Positions 34,142 to 41,558 of a stretch of DNA of 41,558 nt are shown here, piece by piece. The stretch is taken from NCBI GenBank assembly GCA_015489175.1, contig WGAI01000040.1, positions 1-41,558 of the forward strand, written 5' to 3'. Origin of the DNA: Caldifarciminota bacterium. GTDB lineage: Bacteria > Hydrothermota > Hydrothermia > B15-G9. Made by a program: the position numbers and the translations under genes. Numbering within the stretch: position 1 is the first letter of the stretch; each line of letters opens with the position of its first letter. The notes beneath the pieces are model-generated. The model saw nothing but the letters and a program-made list of their open reading frames with translations, had not been told where the DNA came from and searched no databases.

Positions 34142-37100
34142 TTATTCCTCTTTTTCAATTTCAATATCAAGGCAAAGTCCCTGAAGTTCCTTAAGCAGCA
34201 CATCGAACGATGCCGGCATACCGGGTTCAGGCGGTTCTTCACCCCGTATTATGGCCTGATACAACAGGTTACGTCCCTTAATGTCGTCCGATTTCACCGT
34301 GAGCATTTCCTGAAGCGTGTAAGCGGCGCCGTAGGCTTCAAGTGCCCAGACCTCCATCTCTCCGAAACGCTGGCCGCCGAAGTGGCTCTTACCGCCGACT
34401 GGCTGCTGCGTTATCAGTGAATACGGGCCTGTTGCACGGGCGTGAATCTTGTCCTCAACCATGTGTATCAGCTTCATCATGTACATGTTGCCGACCGTTG
34501 CCTCTTCGTCGAAATACTCGCCTGTCAGGCCATCGCGCAGTCTCGCCTTGCCGGTCGTCGGCAATCCTGCAAGCTTGAGCTCTTTCTCGACATCAGTGAC
34601 CTTAAATCCCTGAAAGACAGGGGTTGCAAAGTAAACACCTTCATCGACAAGCTTCTTTGCGAGCTCGATGACCTCTTCCTTCCTGAGCCTCTTGATCTTC
34701 GATTTCTGGTGATCCGGATACATTTCGAGCAGGAACTTCTTGATTTCAGTCGATTTCGCGCCTCTATCAAGCATTTCCTTGAGTTTGCGGCGCAGCTCAA
34801 CCGAAGCCCAGCCCAGAACGGTCTCAAGAATCTGCCCGACATTCATTCGGGACGGCACACCGAGCGGATTAAGCACAACATCGACTGGTGTGCCATCATC
34901 GAGGAACGGCATATCCTCGACAGGTGCGATCTTCGCCACAACACCTTTGTTTCCGTGCCTACCTGACAGCTTGTCGCCTGCCTGAAGTTTACGCTTCTGC
35001 GCAACATAGACTTTGATCAGCTGGAGGACGCCGGGCGGTAGCTCGTCGCCACGCTCAAGCTGCTGAATCTGGCGCTTCGTAAGCTCGTCGATGTGTTCAA
35101 GCGACCTCTGAACATCCATCAAAAGCTGCTGGAACGCAGTTTCTTTGTCTTCGTCATCGATAAATCCGTCAGGGAACTGCACTTGCATTATGTCCAGATC
35201 CTCGAAGAACTCGTCCGTGAATTCCTCGCCAGCCCTAAGGATAACCTTTCCGCCGCGCTTTATCGGCTGTCTGGCAATCTCACCTTTGAGCAGCTTGCGT
35301 GCGGCTTCCCTGAGCTTCAAATTCACGATGCGTTTCTCGATCTCGGCCTCTTCCTGAATTTTCTTCTTGCGCTCCTGCATCACTTTTCTGGACAGCGGGT
35401 CATCTTTCCGTCTCGACAGCACCATGACATCGACGACAACGCCCTGCACCCCAGGTGGAACGCGCTTGGATGTGTCGCGCACATCTTTCGCTTTCTCACC
35501 GAATATGGCCTGTATGAGGCGCTCCTCAGGCGAGAGCTCACGCTCACCTTTCGGACTGACCTTGCCGACGAGAATGTCGTCAGGCTTGACCTCAGCACCG
35601 ATGCGGACTATCCCGTTCTCATCCAGATGTTTCAACGCATCATCGGACACATTCGGCAGGTCACGGGTAATCTCCTCGGGCCCGAGCTTGGTTTCACGGA
35701 CTGCCACTTCGTATTCAAGGATGTGAATCGATGTGAATGTGTCCCATTTGAGCAGGTTTTCAGAGACGATGATGGCGTCCTCGTAGTTGTAGCCGAACCA
35801 CGGCAGGAACGCAACGAGCAAGTTCTTGCCGAGCGCCAGTTCGCCCTTCTTAGTAGCCGAAGCATCGGCTATCGGGTCGTTGCGCTTGACGAAATCGCCG
35901 ACCTTGACGATCGGACGCTGGTTTATAAGCGTGTTCTGGTTGGATCTGCGGAACTTTATGAGGTCGTAGATGTCGATTGACTCCTCAAACGGGTTTTCAA
36001 GGTTGGTCTCCTCAGGAATAGGCTCGATGACTATTCTCGATGAATCGACTTCTCTGACATATCCACTTCTTCTTGCGAGCAGCACATTTCCGGAGTCAAG
36101 CGCCACCTTCCGCTCCATACCCGTCCCGATGAAAGGAGGCTCGGTCCACAGGAGCGGCACGGACTGGCGCTGCATGTTGGATCCCATCAAAGCACGGTTT
36201 GCGTCGTCATGCTCAAGGAAAGGTATGAGCGATGCGGACGGCGACACCACCTGACGAGGTGAGACATCGATGTAATCCACTTCCTCAGGCGAGACAAGCG
36301 GATAACCGCCTTTAAACCTCACCCAGACACGCTCAGCAAGAATCTTTCCGGTCTTTGGATCGACTGGCGTGTCAGCAGAAGCGATCATGATGTCCTCTTC
36401 TTCGTAAGGAGCGAGCCATTTAACCTCTTTGGTGACCCGACCGTTCTCAACCTTGAGGAGCGGTGTTCTGATAAATCCCAGTTCGTCGATCCTTGCGTAA
36501 GTCGTCAGAGATGTGATAAGTCCGATGTTCTGCCCTTCTGGAGTTTCGATAGGACAGAGGCGCCCATAGTGGGACGGATGCACATCGCGCACCTCAAAGT
36601 CGGCCGTTTCCTTTGTCAGTCCACCTCGACCAAGAGCCGAGAGGCGGCGTTTATGGGTAAGCTCGGAAAGAGGGTTGGTCTGGTCAAGGAACTGTGAGAG
36701 GCGTTCGCCGGTGTAAAACGCGAGTATGCTCGATGTCACAAGGCGCGGATTGACAAGCTTTTTAGGGGTAAGATGCTCATCTCTGTCAACGAGCATCCTC
36801 TCCTTTACGACACGGGCAAGTCTCAGGAACGCAATCCTGAACTGCTCCAGTATCAATTCACCGACACGGCGAACGCGTCTGTTGGCGAGGTCATCGACAT
36901 CATCCTCGTGTTCCTCTCCGACATATAGATTAAGGAGCTTGCGCACTATGGCGATAATGTCCTGCATCGTCAGGGTGTATTCGTCCTCGGGAACATCGAC
37001 TTCCAGCCTCCAGTTGAGTTTGTAGCGCCCAACTCTGCCAAGGTAAAACCTGCTGCGCGAGAAAAAGAAGTTTTTGATGTATTCGCGAGCTTCCTCCTCA

Positions 37101-38041
37101 TCCCTCGGAGGTGTGTATCTGAGCGTTCGGTAAATGTTGAACAGCGCCTGCTTGTTATCCTTTATTCTGTCCTGTCTGTGAGTAGTCAGGAGGACTTCCA
37201 CACGCGGGTCACGGCGGTCATAGACCGGCACTTCTTCAATTCCCCTTTCCTTGAGGTAATCGATAACAGCGGCATCGATATCGCCTATCGCCTCCACAAT
37301 CAGCTCGCCTGTTTCCATATCAACTATGTCTTCGGCTGCGATGTAATCGTCTGGCGTGAGGTTCGACACCTTCTTGACCTCGGGATCGAGCAGCGTCTTG
37401 AAGATCTCCTCAATAGTAGAAATGCCAAATGCCTTAAGTAATCTTGTGATAGGGATTTTCCTGCGCTTCGAGATCGTGACGCCCAGCACTTTTGAGCCGT
37501 CTATTGAGAAATCGACCCATGGGCCACGGTATGGGACAAGGAGCGCGCGGAACACAGCAGGTATCTTGCGCAATATTTCCAGATACACGCCCGGAGAGCG
37601 GTGAAGCTGGTTAACGACAACCCTCTCCACGCCGTTGATGATAAATGTTCCATTGGGCGTCATGTATGGGAGATCGCAGAGATAGACCTCCTGCTCGGTG
37701 GTATCGATCACTTTGCCAGTATCGGGCTCTTTTTTGACGAGACGCAACTTGACCCATAGGGGCGCTGAATATGTCAGATTTTTCTTCTTTGCTTCTTCGA
37801 CTGTATACTTTGGGGCACCTATGCGGTATTCGATAAACTCAAGGGAGTATTTACCGTGTATGTCCTCAATTGGGAAAATCTCAAGGAAAACGGCCTGGAG
37901 CCCTTCTTCCTTGCGCTTTTTGGGCGGTGTAGTTTCTTGAAGGAAATTTTTGAAGGACTCCACCTGCACAACAAGGAGATGCGGCATTGGATACCGCTCT
38001 TCCTTGTATCCAATTCTTTCGTTTAAAATTGATTTAGCCAA
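34142..38041 (-). CDS. rpoB: RNA polymerase beta subunit
   Basis: A 1299-residue beta subunit. The rifampicin-region segment DQTNPLSELTHKRRLSALG is intact. Also present are HYGRLCPIETPEGQNIGL, SLIPFLEHDDANRALMGSNMQRQ, KLSGRHGNKGV and GGKSHFGGQRFGEMEVWALEAYGA. The sequence gives no sign of known rifampicin-resistance changes. The start codon is TTG (TTG GCT AAA), with GGAGGTGA 9 nt upstream. A hairpin lies in the 106-bp gap after rplL. Confidence 0.98.
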   Translation of the reverse strand: MAKSILNERIGYKEERYPMPHLLVVQVESFKNFLQETTPPKKRKEEGLQAVFLEIFPIEDIHGKYSLEFIEYRIGAPKYTVEEAKKKNLTYSAPLWVKLRLVKKEPDTGKVIDTTEQEVYLCDLPYMTPNGTFIINGVERVVVNQLHRSPGVYLEILRKIPAVFRALLVPYRGPWVDFSIDGSKVLGVTISKRRKIPITRLLKAFGISTIEEIFKTLLDPEVKKVSNLTPDDYIAAEDIVDMETGELIVEAIGDIDAAVIDYLKERGIEEVPVYDRRDPRVEVLLTTHRQDRIKDNKQALFNIYRTLRYTPPRDEEEAREYIKNFFFSRSRFYLGRVGRYKLNWRLEVDVPEDEYTLTMQDIIAIVRKLLNLYVGEEHEDDVDDLANRRVRRVGELILEQFRIAFLRLARVVKERMLVDRDEHLTPKKLVNPRLVTSSILAFYTGERLSQFLDQTNPLSELTHKRRLSALGRGGLTKETADFEVRDVHPSHYGRLCPIETPEGQNIGLITSLTTYARIDELGFIRTPLLKVENGRVTKEVKWLAPYEEEDIMIASADTPVDPKTGKILAERVWVRFKGGYPLVSPEEVDYIDVSPRQVVSPSASLIPFLEHDDANRALMGSNMQRQSVPLLWTEPPFIGTGMERKVALDSGNVLLARRSGYVREVDSSRIVIEPIPEETNLENPFEESIDIYDLIKFRRSNQNTLINQRPIVKVGDFVKRNDPIADASATKKGELALGKNLLVAFLPWFGYNYEDAIIVSENLLKWDTFTSIHILEYEVAVRETKLGPEEITRDLPNVSDDALKHLDENGIVRIGAEVKPDDILVGKVSPKGERELSPEERLIQAIFGEKAKDVRDTSKRVPPGVQGVVVDVMVLSRRKDDPLSRKVMQERKKKIQEEAEIEKRIVNLKLREAARKLLKGEIARQPIKRGGKVILRAGEEFTDEFFEDLDIMQVQFPDGFIDDEDKETAFQQLLMDVQRSLEHIDELTKRQIQQLERGDELPPGVLQLIKVYVAQKRKLQAGDKLSGRHGNKGVVAKIAPVEDMPFLDDGTPVDVVLNPLGVPSRMNVGQILETVLGWASVELRRKLKEMLDRGAKSTEIKKFLLEMYPDHQKSKIKRLRKEEVIELAKKLVDEGVYFATPVFQGFKVTDVEKELKLAGLPTTGKARLRDGLTGEYFDEEATVGNMYMMKLIHMVEDKIHARATGPYSLITQQPVGGKSHFGGQRFGEMEVWALEAYGAAYTLQEMLTVKSDDIKGRNLLYQAIIRGEEPPEPGMPASFDVLLKELQGLCLDIEIEKEE

Positions 38042-38082
38042 GGCGAGAAATCACCTCCCCCATTTTTTTTAAAATACGCATG

Positions 38083-38122
38083 GGCTGTCCGCACACGGGA
38101 TAACCCATCCATGCGGACAGCC
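38083..38122 (-). promoter_or_regulatory. rplL-rpoB intergenic hairpin (attenuator or processing site)
   Basis: An 11-bp perfect inverted repeat (GGCTGTCCGCA / TGCGGACAGCC) with an 18-nt loop lies between the rplL stop and the rpoB ribosome site. On the minus strand it is followed by a T-run of about 4 (TATTTT), then A8. In E. coli this position holds a partial attenuator and RNase III site that sets the ratio of L7/L12 to polymerase; a like role is inferred. Confidence 0.65.
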
Positions 38123-38147
38123 TACTACGCAATTATTTCTCGGGGAA

Positions 38148-38537
38148 TTACTTAAGCTCAACAACAGCTCCAAGAGCTTCGAGAGCAGATTTAATTTTTT
38201 CTGCCTCTTCCTTGTCCACTCCCTCTTTAATGGGCTTTGGAACACTATCAACGAGAGCCTTTGCTTCTTTCAGACCAAGGCCTGTAATGGACCTGACTTC
38301 TTTGAGGATTTTGAGCTTAGATGCGGCTGGAACCTCTTTGAGGATGACATCGAACTCAGTCTTTTCCTCGACTGGCTCAGCGGCGGCAGCAGCACCTGCA
38401 CCAGCCGCGACGGCGACCGGCATGGCGGCGCTCACGCCAAACTTTTCCTCGAGTTTTTTAACAAGTTCGGACAGTTCCAGGACCGAGAGCACCTCAATAG
38501 CCTCTACGATTTGATCAACTGAAAGTTTCTCCGGCAT
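38148..38537 (-). CDS. rplL: Ribosomal protein bL12 (L7/L12)
   Basis: A 129-residue stalk protein. It has an N-terminal dimerisation domain (about 1-35, [16 protein letters not shown]), an Ala-rich hinge (about 38-55) and a C-terminal factor-binding domain (KTEFDVIL, then [22 protein letters not shown]). It recruits EF-Tu, EF-G and IF2 to the ribosome. It follows rplJ by 2 bp with GGAGG ahead of its ATG. Confidence 0.98.
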   Translation of the reverse strand: MPEKLSVDQIVEAIEVLSVLELSELVKKLEEKFGVSAAMPVAVAAGAGAAAAAEPVEEKTEFDVILKEVPAASKLKILKEVRSITGLGLKEAKALVDSVPKPIKEGVDKEEAEKIKSALEALGAVVELK

Positions 38538-38539
38538 GA

Positions 38540-39076
38540 TTATCCCTCCTTTTCTCTTTTATCTTTTAAGGCGGACAAAGTCCACACAAGTGAATTTATC
38601 ACAGACTTCAAAGTAAATACCAGGCCATAAAGCGGAGCGCCGATGGCCCCAACCGCTTTTGCCCTGAGTTCATCTTTGCCCGGAAGTTTTGAAATGGCCT
38701 CAACCTGACTTTCATCGAGGTATTCGCCCTCAAGGAAACCTGCACGAAGTTTCAATCCCTCGACATCATATTCCTTTCTGAAGGAATAGACGATCTTAAC
38801 GGCCTCCACGGGATCTTCATAAGCCACCACTATTGCGTTCGGGCCGTGAAGTATCTCGTCAAGCTTTTCCTCAGGGTAGCCAAGGTCACGGAGCGCAAAC
38901 TTCGTGCGCAGGTTCTTCGCAACCTTAAAGACGACTTTTTTCTCACGAAGCATTCGCCTCAGGTTGGTCACTTGCTCGACTGTGAGGCCAGTAAAATCAG
39001 CGAAATAAATAGCTTTTGCGTCTTCAGCCAGCTTCTTGATTTCTTCAACCTGCTTAATTTTTTCGGGTTTAACCAT
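38540..39076 (-). CDS. rplJ: Ribosomal protein uL10
   Basis: A 178-residue L10, normal for bacteria. The N-terminal rRNA-binding domain includes [17 protein letters not shown] and [13 protein letters not shown], and the C-terminal helix ([18 protein letters not shown]) anchors the bL12 dimers. It starts 13 bp after rplA, so there is no room for a long L10 leader. Confidence 0.97.
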   Translation of the reverse strand: MVKPEKIKQVEEIKKLAEDAKAIYFADFTGLTVEQVTNLRRMLREKKVVFKVAKNLRTKFALRDLGYPEEKLDEILHGPNAIVVAYEDPVEAVKIVYSFRKEYDVEGLKLRAGFLEGEYLDESQVEAISKLPGKDELRAKAVGAIGAPLYGLVFTLKSVINSLVWTLSALKDKREKEG

Positions 39077-39089
39077 GGCGACTCACTCC

Positions 39090-39806
39090 TTAACCCATCT
39101 CTGAGATTTTGCGCAGGGCGTCATTCACGCTAACCCTGACAGATGGGCCCATTGTAGGGGAAAGATAAATTGAACGGATGTATGTTCCTTTAAATGTCTG
39201 CGGTCTCAGATGCTGGAGCTCACGGATAAGTGCAATCAGGTTTTCAGCGAGATGTTCCTCGGGAAACGACACCTTGCCGATGGGTGCATGGATGTTGCCC
39301 GTGCGATCGACCTTGAACTCAATTCTACCGCCTTTCAACTCTTTGACCACCTGAGCGACATTGTTGGTTACGGTGCCCGTTTTGGGCGACGGCATGAGTC
39401 CCCTAGGGCCGAGTATGCGACCGAGCTTTGCAACTTCGCGCATGGCGTCAGGGGTGGCCACAACCTTATCGAAATCAAGCCATCCCTTCTTGATCTGCTC
39501 AATGTAATCCGCAAACCCGACATAATCGGCGCCAGCCTCTTTCGCCTCTTTTTCCTTCTCAGGATCCGGAGTGAGGACAAGCACCTTCACCTTCTTGCCT
39601 GTGCCGTGAGGCAGAACCACCGAACCACGAACCATCTGGTCGGCCTTTCTTGGGTCAACGCCGAGTTTGATGGCAGCATCTACGGTCTCATCGAACTTAG
39701 CGGAAGCGAGCTGTTTAACTATCTTGACGGCCTCATCGACGGGATACTCTTTAGTCCTGTCATATTTTGTAACAAGGGAGCGATATCTCTTTCCTTTCTT
39801 AGCCAT
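39090..39806 (-). CDS. rplA: Ribosomal protein uL1
   Basis: A 238-residue L1 with the signature segments KRYRSLVTKYDR, HGTGKKVKV and LGPRGLMPSPKTGTVT. The frame extends 16 codons upstream into rplK, but the ATG (MAKKGKR) with GGAGG is the real start, 1 nt after the rplK stop. It forms the L1 stalk and in some bacteria represses its own operon. Confidence 0.97.
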   Translation of the reverse strand: MAKKGKRYRSLVTKYDRTKEYPVDEAVKIVKQLASAKFDETVDAAIKLGVDPRKADQMVRGSVVLPHGTGKKVKVLVLTPDPEKEKEAKEAGADYVGFADYIEQIKKGWLDFDKVVATPDAMREVAKLGRILGPRGLMPSPKTGTVTNNVAQVVKELKGGRIEFKVDRTGNIHAPIGKVSFPEEHLAENLIALIRELQHLRPQTFKGTYIRSIYLSPTMGPSVRVSVNDALRKISEMG

Positions 39807-39807
39807 T

Positions 39808-40254
39808 TCAATCCTCCACGACTTCGATGCCCATGCTGCGGGCAGTGCCTTCAATAATTCGCATAGCAGCCTCTATGTCGTTCGCATTCAAGTCGCGCAT
39901 CTTGATCTCCGCGATCTCTTTAACCTGTGATCTCGTGACTTTGCCGACCTTCTTCTTATTGGGCTCACCGGAACCTTTTGCCACTCCAGCTGCACGTTTT
40001 AGCAATATTGCAGCGGGTGGTGTCTTCAGCTCGAATGTGAAACTCCTGTCCTTGTAGATGGTTATGATCACCGGTATTATCAGCCCAGCCTTATCTTTCG
40101 TGGCCTCGTTGAACTGGCGGCAGAAATCCATTATGTTGACGCCGTGCGGTCCAAGAGCTGAACCAACTGGCGGGGCTGGATTAGCCTGACCGGCGGGTAT
40201 CTGGAGTTTCACTTTTGCCGTTATTTCCTTCTTTTTGCCTTTTTTGGGCGGCAT
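39808..40254 (-). CDS. rplK: Ribosomal protein uL11
   Basis: A 148-residue L11 with [22 protein letters not shown] near the start (thiostrepton/GTPase-centre domain), an N-terminal domain followed by the rRNA-binding C-terminal domain. A TTG 6 nt upstream is in frame, but AGGAGG is 8 nt from the ATG at 40254, which is preferred. It follows nusG after 30 bp. Confidence 0.97.
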   Translation of the reverse strand: MPPKKGKKKEITAKVKLQIPAGQANPAPPVGSALGPHGVNIMDFCRQFNEATKDKAGLIIPVIITIYKDRSFTFELKTPPAAILLKRAAGVAKGSGEPNKKKVGKVTRSQVKEIAEIKMRDLNANDIEAAMRIIEGTARSMGIEVVED

Positions 40255-40284
40255 CCCCAAGACCTCCTTATAGTTTTGGCCCTC

Positions 40285-40842
40285 TTACACCCTCTCCACC
40301 TGCAGGAAATCAAGCACCACAGGTGTGGTTCTTCCGAAGATGTTTACGAGGACCTTAAGTTTTCCCCTCTCAGGATACACTTCTTCAACTTTTCCGGTAA
40401 AATCGGAGAACGGGCCATCAACAACCCGCACAATTTCACCCTTAAGAAAAGGAACTTCCTGTTCCTTCTTTTGTTGCTCTATCTCGACAGTTTGTTTAAT
40501 CCTTTCAACTTCCTCATCGCTCAAAGAAATTAGCTCGTTATGAGCCATAAGTGCCCTGATAGAGCCGACGGATGTCAGTTTCTGAATGACATCCGGGTCG
40601 GGCTCCATTTCAATAAGGATATATCCCCTGAAAATTGGTTTTTCCTCAAGAATACGCTTGCCCTTTCTGATTTTAGGCACTGTACGGGTCGGTATCAGGA
40701 TCTCTCCAACTTTGTCCTGAAGTCCCTGCTCTTCGATTATCTTATCGAGGAGCCTGCGAACCCGCTTCTCCTTGCCAGAAAATGTCCTAAACACAAACCA
40801 CTTCCTTTTAGCCCCTTTCCCGTTGCCGCTTTTCTCAGCCAT
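40285..40842 (-). CDS. nusG: Transcription antitermination/termination factor NusG
   Basis: A 185-residue NusG with an N-terminal NGN domain (about 14-125; KWFVFRTFSGKE, then PIFRGYILIEM) and a C-terminal KOW domain (about 130-185; GEIVRVVDGPFSDFTGKVEEV). It binds RNA polymerase and Rho or S10. GAGGTGA lies 7 nt before the ATG. The gene starts 6 bp after the secE stop. Confidence 0.97.
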   Translation of the reverse strand: MAEKSGNGKGAKRKWFVFRTFSGKEKRVRRLLDKIIEEQGLQDKVGEILIPTRTVPKIRKGKRILEEKPIFRGYILIEMEPDPDVIQKLTSVGSIRALMAHNELISLSDEEVERIKQTVEIEQQKKEQEVPFLKGEIVRVVDGPFSDFTGKVEEVYPERGKLKVLVNIFGRTTPVVLDFLQVERV

Positions 40843-40848
40843 CGAAAA

Positions 40849-41043
40849 TCACCTCAATATCCAGCTGATTATCTGGGACACGATAAGGTCAACGATCCAC
40901 ATGTAGAGAACGAAGATGAAGGAGACAAGGATGACAGCAGCTGTGCCGCCTATCACCATCTCCTTACTCGGCCATGTAACCCTTTTAAGCTCAGCATAGC
41001 TTTCTTCAATGAATGTGATCAAGTTTTTAATGGCCGTCATCAT
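40849..41043 (-). CDS. secE: Preprotein translocase subunit SecE
   Basis: A 64-residue SecE of the short one-helix type. The amphipathic segment ESYAELKRVTWPSKEMV (about 14-30) carries the conserved VTWP and is followed by one transmembrane segment (about 34-57). It holds SecY in the export channel. The ATG overlaps the rpmG stop (ATGA); a second ATG follows at once. AAGGAG lies just upstream. Confidence 0.95.
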   Translation of the reverse strand: MMTAIKNLITFIEESYAELKRVTWPSKEMVIGGTAAVILVSFIFVLYMWIVDLIVSQIISWILR

Positions 41044-41201
41044 CTTGACTCCTTATGCAATGTGTGTTTCCTACAATACTTGCAGTATTTCTTGAGCTGG
41101 AGTTTTGTTCCCTTTTTATCTTTCCTGCGCCTGATCGTGTAATTTCTGTGTTTGCATTCTGTGCAAACAAGGAAAGAGACAGCGAATTTTTTCTTAGCCA
41201 T
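41040..41201 (-). CDS. rpmG: Ribosomal protein bL33
   Basis: A 53-residue large-subunit protein. It has the zinc-ribbon cysteines CTEC and CKYC (Cys13, Cys16, Cys40 and Cys43) and the basic middle NYTIRRRKDKKGTKLQLKKY. AGGAGG sits 7 nt before the ATG. It is too short to stand out as a long frame but unmistakable in place, between tRNA-Trp and secE, the usual bacterial order. All four Cys are present, so it is the zinc-bound (C+) form. Confidence 0.96.
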   Translation of the reverse strand: MAKKKFAVSFLVCTECKHRNYTIRRRKDKKGTKLQLKKYCKYCRKHTLHKESR

Positions 41202-41245
41202 ATCGTTTCCTCCTGATTAACCTAAAATTAAAAGATGCGAAAAAG

Positions 41246-41319
41246 CAGGCCTGGAGGGACTTGAACCCCCAACCCTCGGATTTGGAATCCGATGCTCTAG
41301 CCAATTGAGCTACAGGCCT
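41246..41319 (-). tRNA. tRNA-Trp (anticodon CCA)
   Basis: A complete cloverleaf on the minus strand has acceptor stem AGGCCTG/CAGGCCT, anticodon loop TTCCAAA (anticodon CCA), T stem GGGGG/CCCTC with TTCAAGT loop and discriminator G. No CCA is encoded. It precedes rpmG by 44 bp, the common tRNA-Trp-rpmG-secE-nusG arrangement. Confidence 0.95.
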
Positions 41320-41339
41320 ACCCTTCAAGTGGGCACTTT

Positions 41340-41368
41340 ATTTTAAGTGCCTCTCCCGAAACTGTCAA
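41340..41368 (-). promoter_or_regulatory. sigma70-type promoter of tRNA-Trp and the nusG cluster
   Basis: On the minus strand TTGACA (41363-41368), a 17-bp spacer and TAAAAT (41340-41345) precede tRNA-Trp. The IS end at 41373 is 4 bp from the -35 box. Confidence 0.85.
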
Positions 41369-41372
41369 CAAC

Positions 41373-41558
41373 GCGTTATCCCTCATTTAAAATGTTACCG
41401 AAATGAGACCGCTCACCAAATGATAATGTTACCAAAACGGGGGCAAAGTATGCATAAAAAGCTACCTATGAGCTTCTCTGAAAGGCGCAAATATTTGCTA
41501 CTGATGAAACCTCGCTATAAAAAGCCTCTAAGAAAGAAAATCATATAATCCTCGATGA
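41373..41558 (+). mobile_element. Left end of a second IS copy, cut by the window edge
   Basis: The sequence matches the left end of the element at 20556 closely, including the terminal GCGTTATC, both AATGTTACC repeats, the ribosome site region and the transposase start. It begins 4 bp upstream of the tRNA-Trp promoter -35. Confidence 0.85.
41450..41558 (+). pseudogene. N-terminus of the IS transposase, frameshifted
   Basis: The ATG at 41450 encodes MHKKLPMSFSERRKYLLLMKPRYKK, then runs into a stop at 41546 after a single-base frameshift near 41524. The shifted frame continues as SKKENHIILDE, the expected family sequence. The rest lies beyond the window. Confidence 0.7.

Noticed and set aside
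35093-35980. A 295-codon plus-strand frame opposite rpoB
   Set aside because: Antisense to conserved rpoB sequence; no start signal or family resemblance.
1-41558. CRISPR array, rRNA, prophage or riboswitch
   Set aside because: No spaced direct repeats, rRNA stretches, phage structural genes or recognisable riboswitch folds were found on reading.

Overview
This is bacterial chromosomal DNA of moderate G+C content. It has Shine-Dalgarno-led genes, sigma70-type promoters, the bacterial nusG/L11/L1/L10/L7-L12/rpoB/rpoC block and bacterial tRNAs. No gene fixes the phylum. A tiny basic AURKAIP1/COX24-like (bS22-type) protein behind HU, a buk-ptb-ackA acyl-phosphate operon, a UPF0282 metallo-beta-lactamase-fold protein common in archaea and thermophiles, and Lys/Glu/Arg-rich proteins suggest an anaerobic, amino-acid- or acid-fermenting and perhaps thermophilic member of a poorly cultivated lineage (FCB-related or similar). 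That placement is inference.

Layout. 41-2295 (+): an RlmI-type rRNA methyltransferase overlapping an LptF/LptG-type permease. 2351-6590 (-): a tight operon read as SAM methyltransferase, tadA, DNA methyltransferase, restriction endonuclease, gdhA, so a type II restriction-modification pair is wedged between housekeeping genes. 6647-6885 (-): tRNA-Arg(ACG) and tRNA-Asn(GTT) with a consensus promoter and a short insertion-sequence (IS) end next to it. 6991-12289 (-): a cystathionine beta-synthase/cysteine synthase-like enzyme, a UPF0282 protein, and buk-ptb-ackA. 12755-16874 (+): a two-domain glycosyltransferase, then HU, the bS22-like microgene, a phosphoesterase, tRNA-Arg(CCG), prs and bL25. 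16937-20492: ruvB (-), dcd (+), a second phosphoesterase (+) and tsaD (-). 20556 to about 21501: a decayed IS. 21583-29964 (+): a divergent glutamine synthetase, two sugar-type ABC permeases with no partners in the window, a Gfo/Idh/MocA oxidoreductase, a DUF374 acyltransferase, holB and uvrC. 30023-41319 (-): tRNA-Trp, rpmG, secE, nusG, rplK, rplA, rplJ, rplL, rpoB and rpoC. 41373-41558: the left end of another IS copy.

Metabolic reading: glutamate dehydrogenase and glutamine synthetase link ammonia and amino acids. Ptb/Buk and AckA would convert acyl-CoA to acid plus ATP. No phosphotransacetylase is seen, so Ptb may also feed AckA.

Two patterns stand out. First, the same IS end lies 4-8 bp upstream of the -35 box of three near-consensus promoters that drive translation genes (tRNA-Asn/Arg, tsaD, tRNA-Trp/rpmG-secE-nusG), always in the same orientation. 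Second, at least six genes (rlmI-like, glycosyltransferase, ruvB, dcd, ABC permease, uvrC) have a -10 hexamer ending 7-11 nt before the ATG and no Shine-Dalgarno, which predicts leaderless mRNAs. No CRISPR array, rRNA or prophage was seen.
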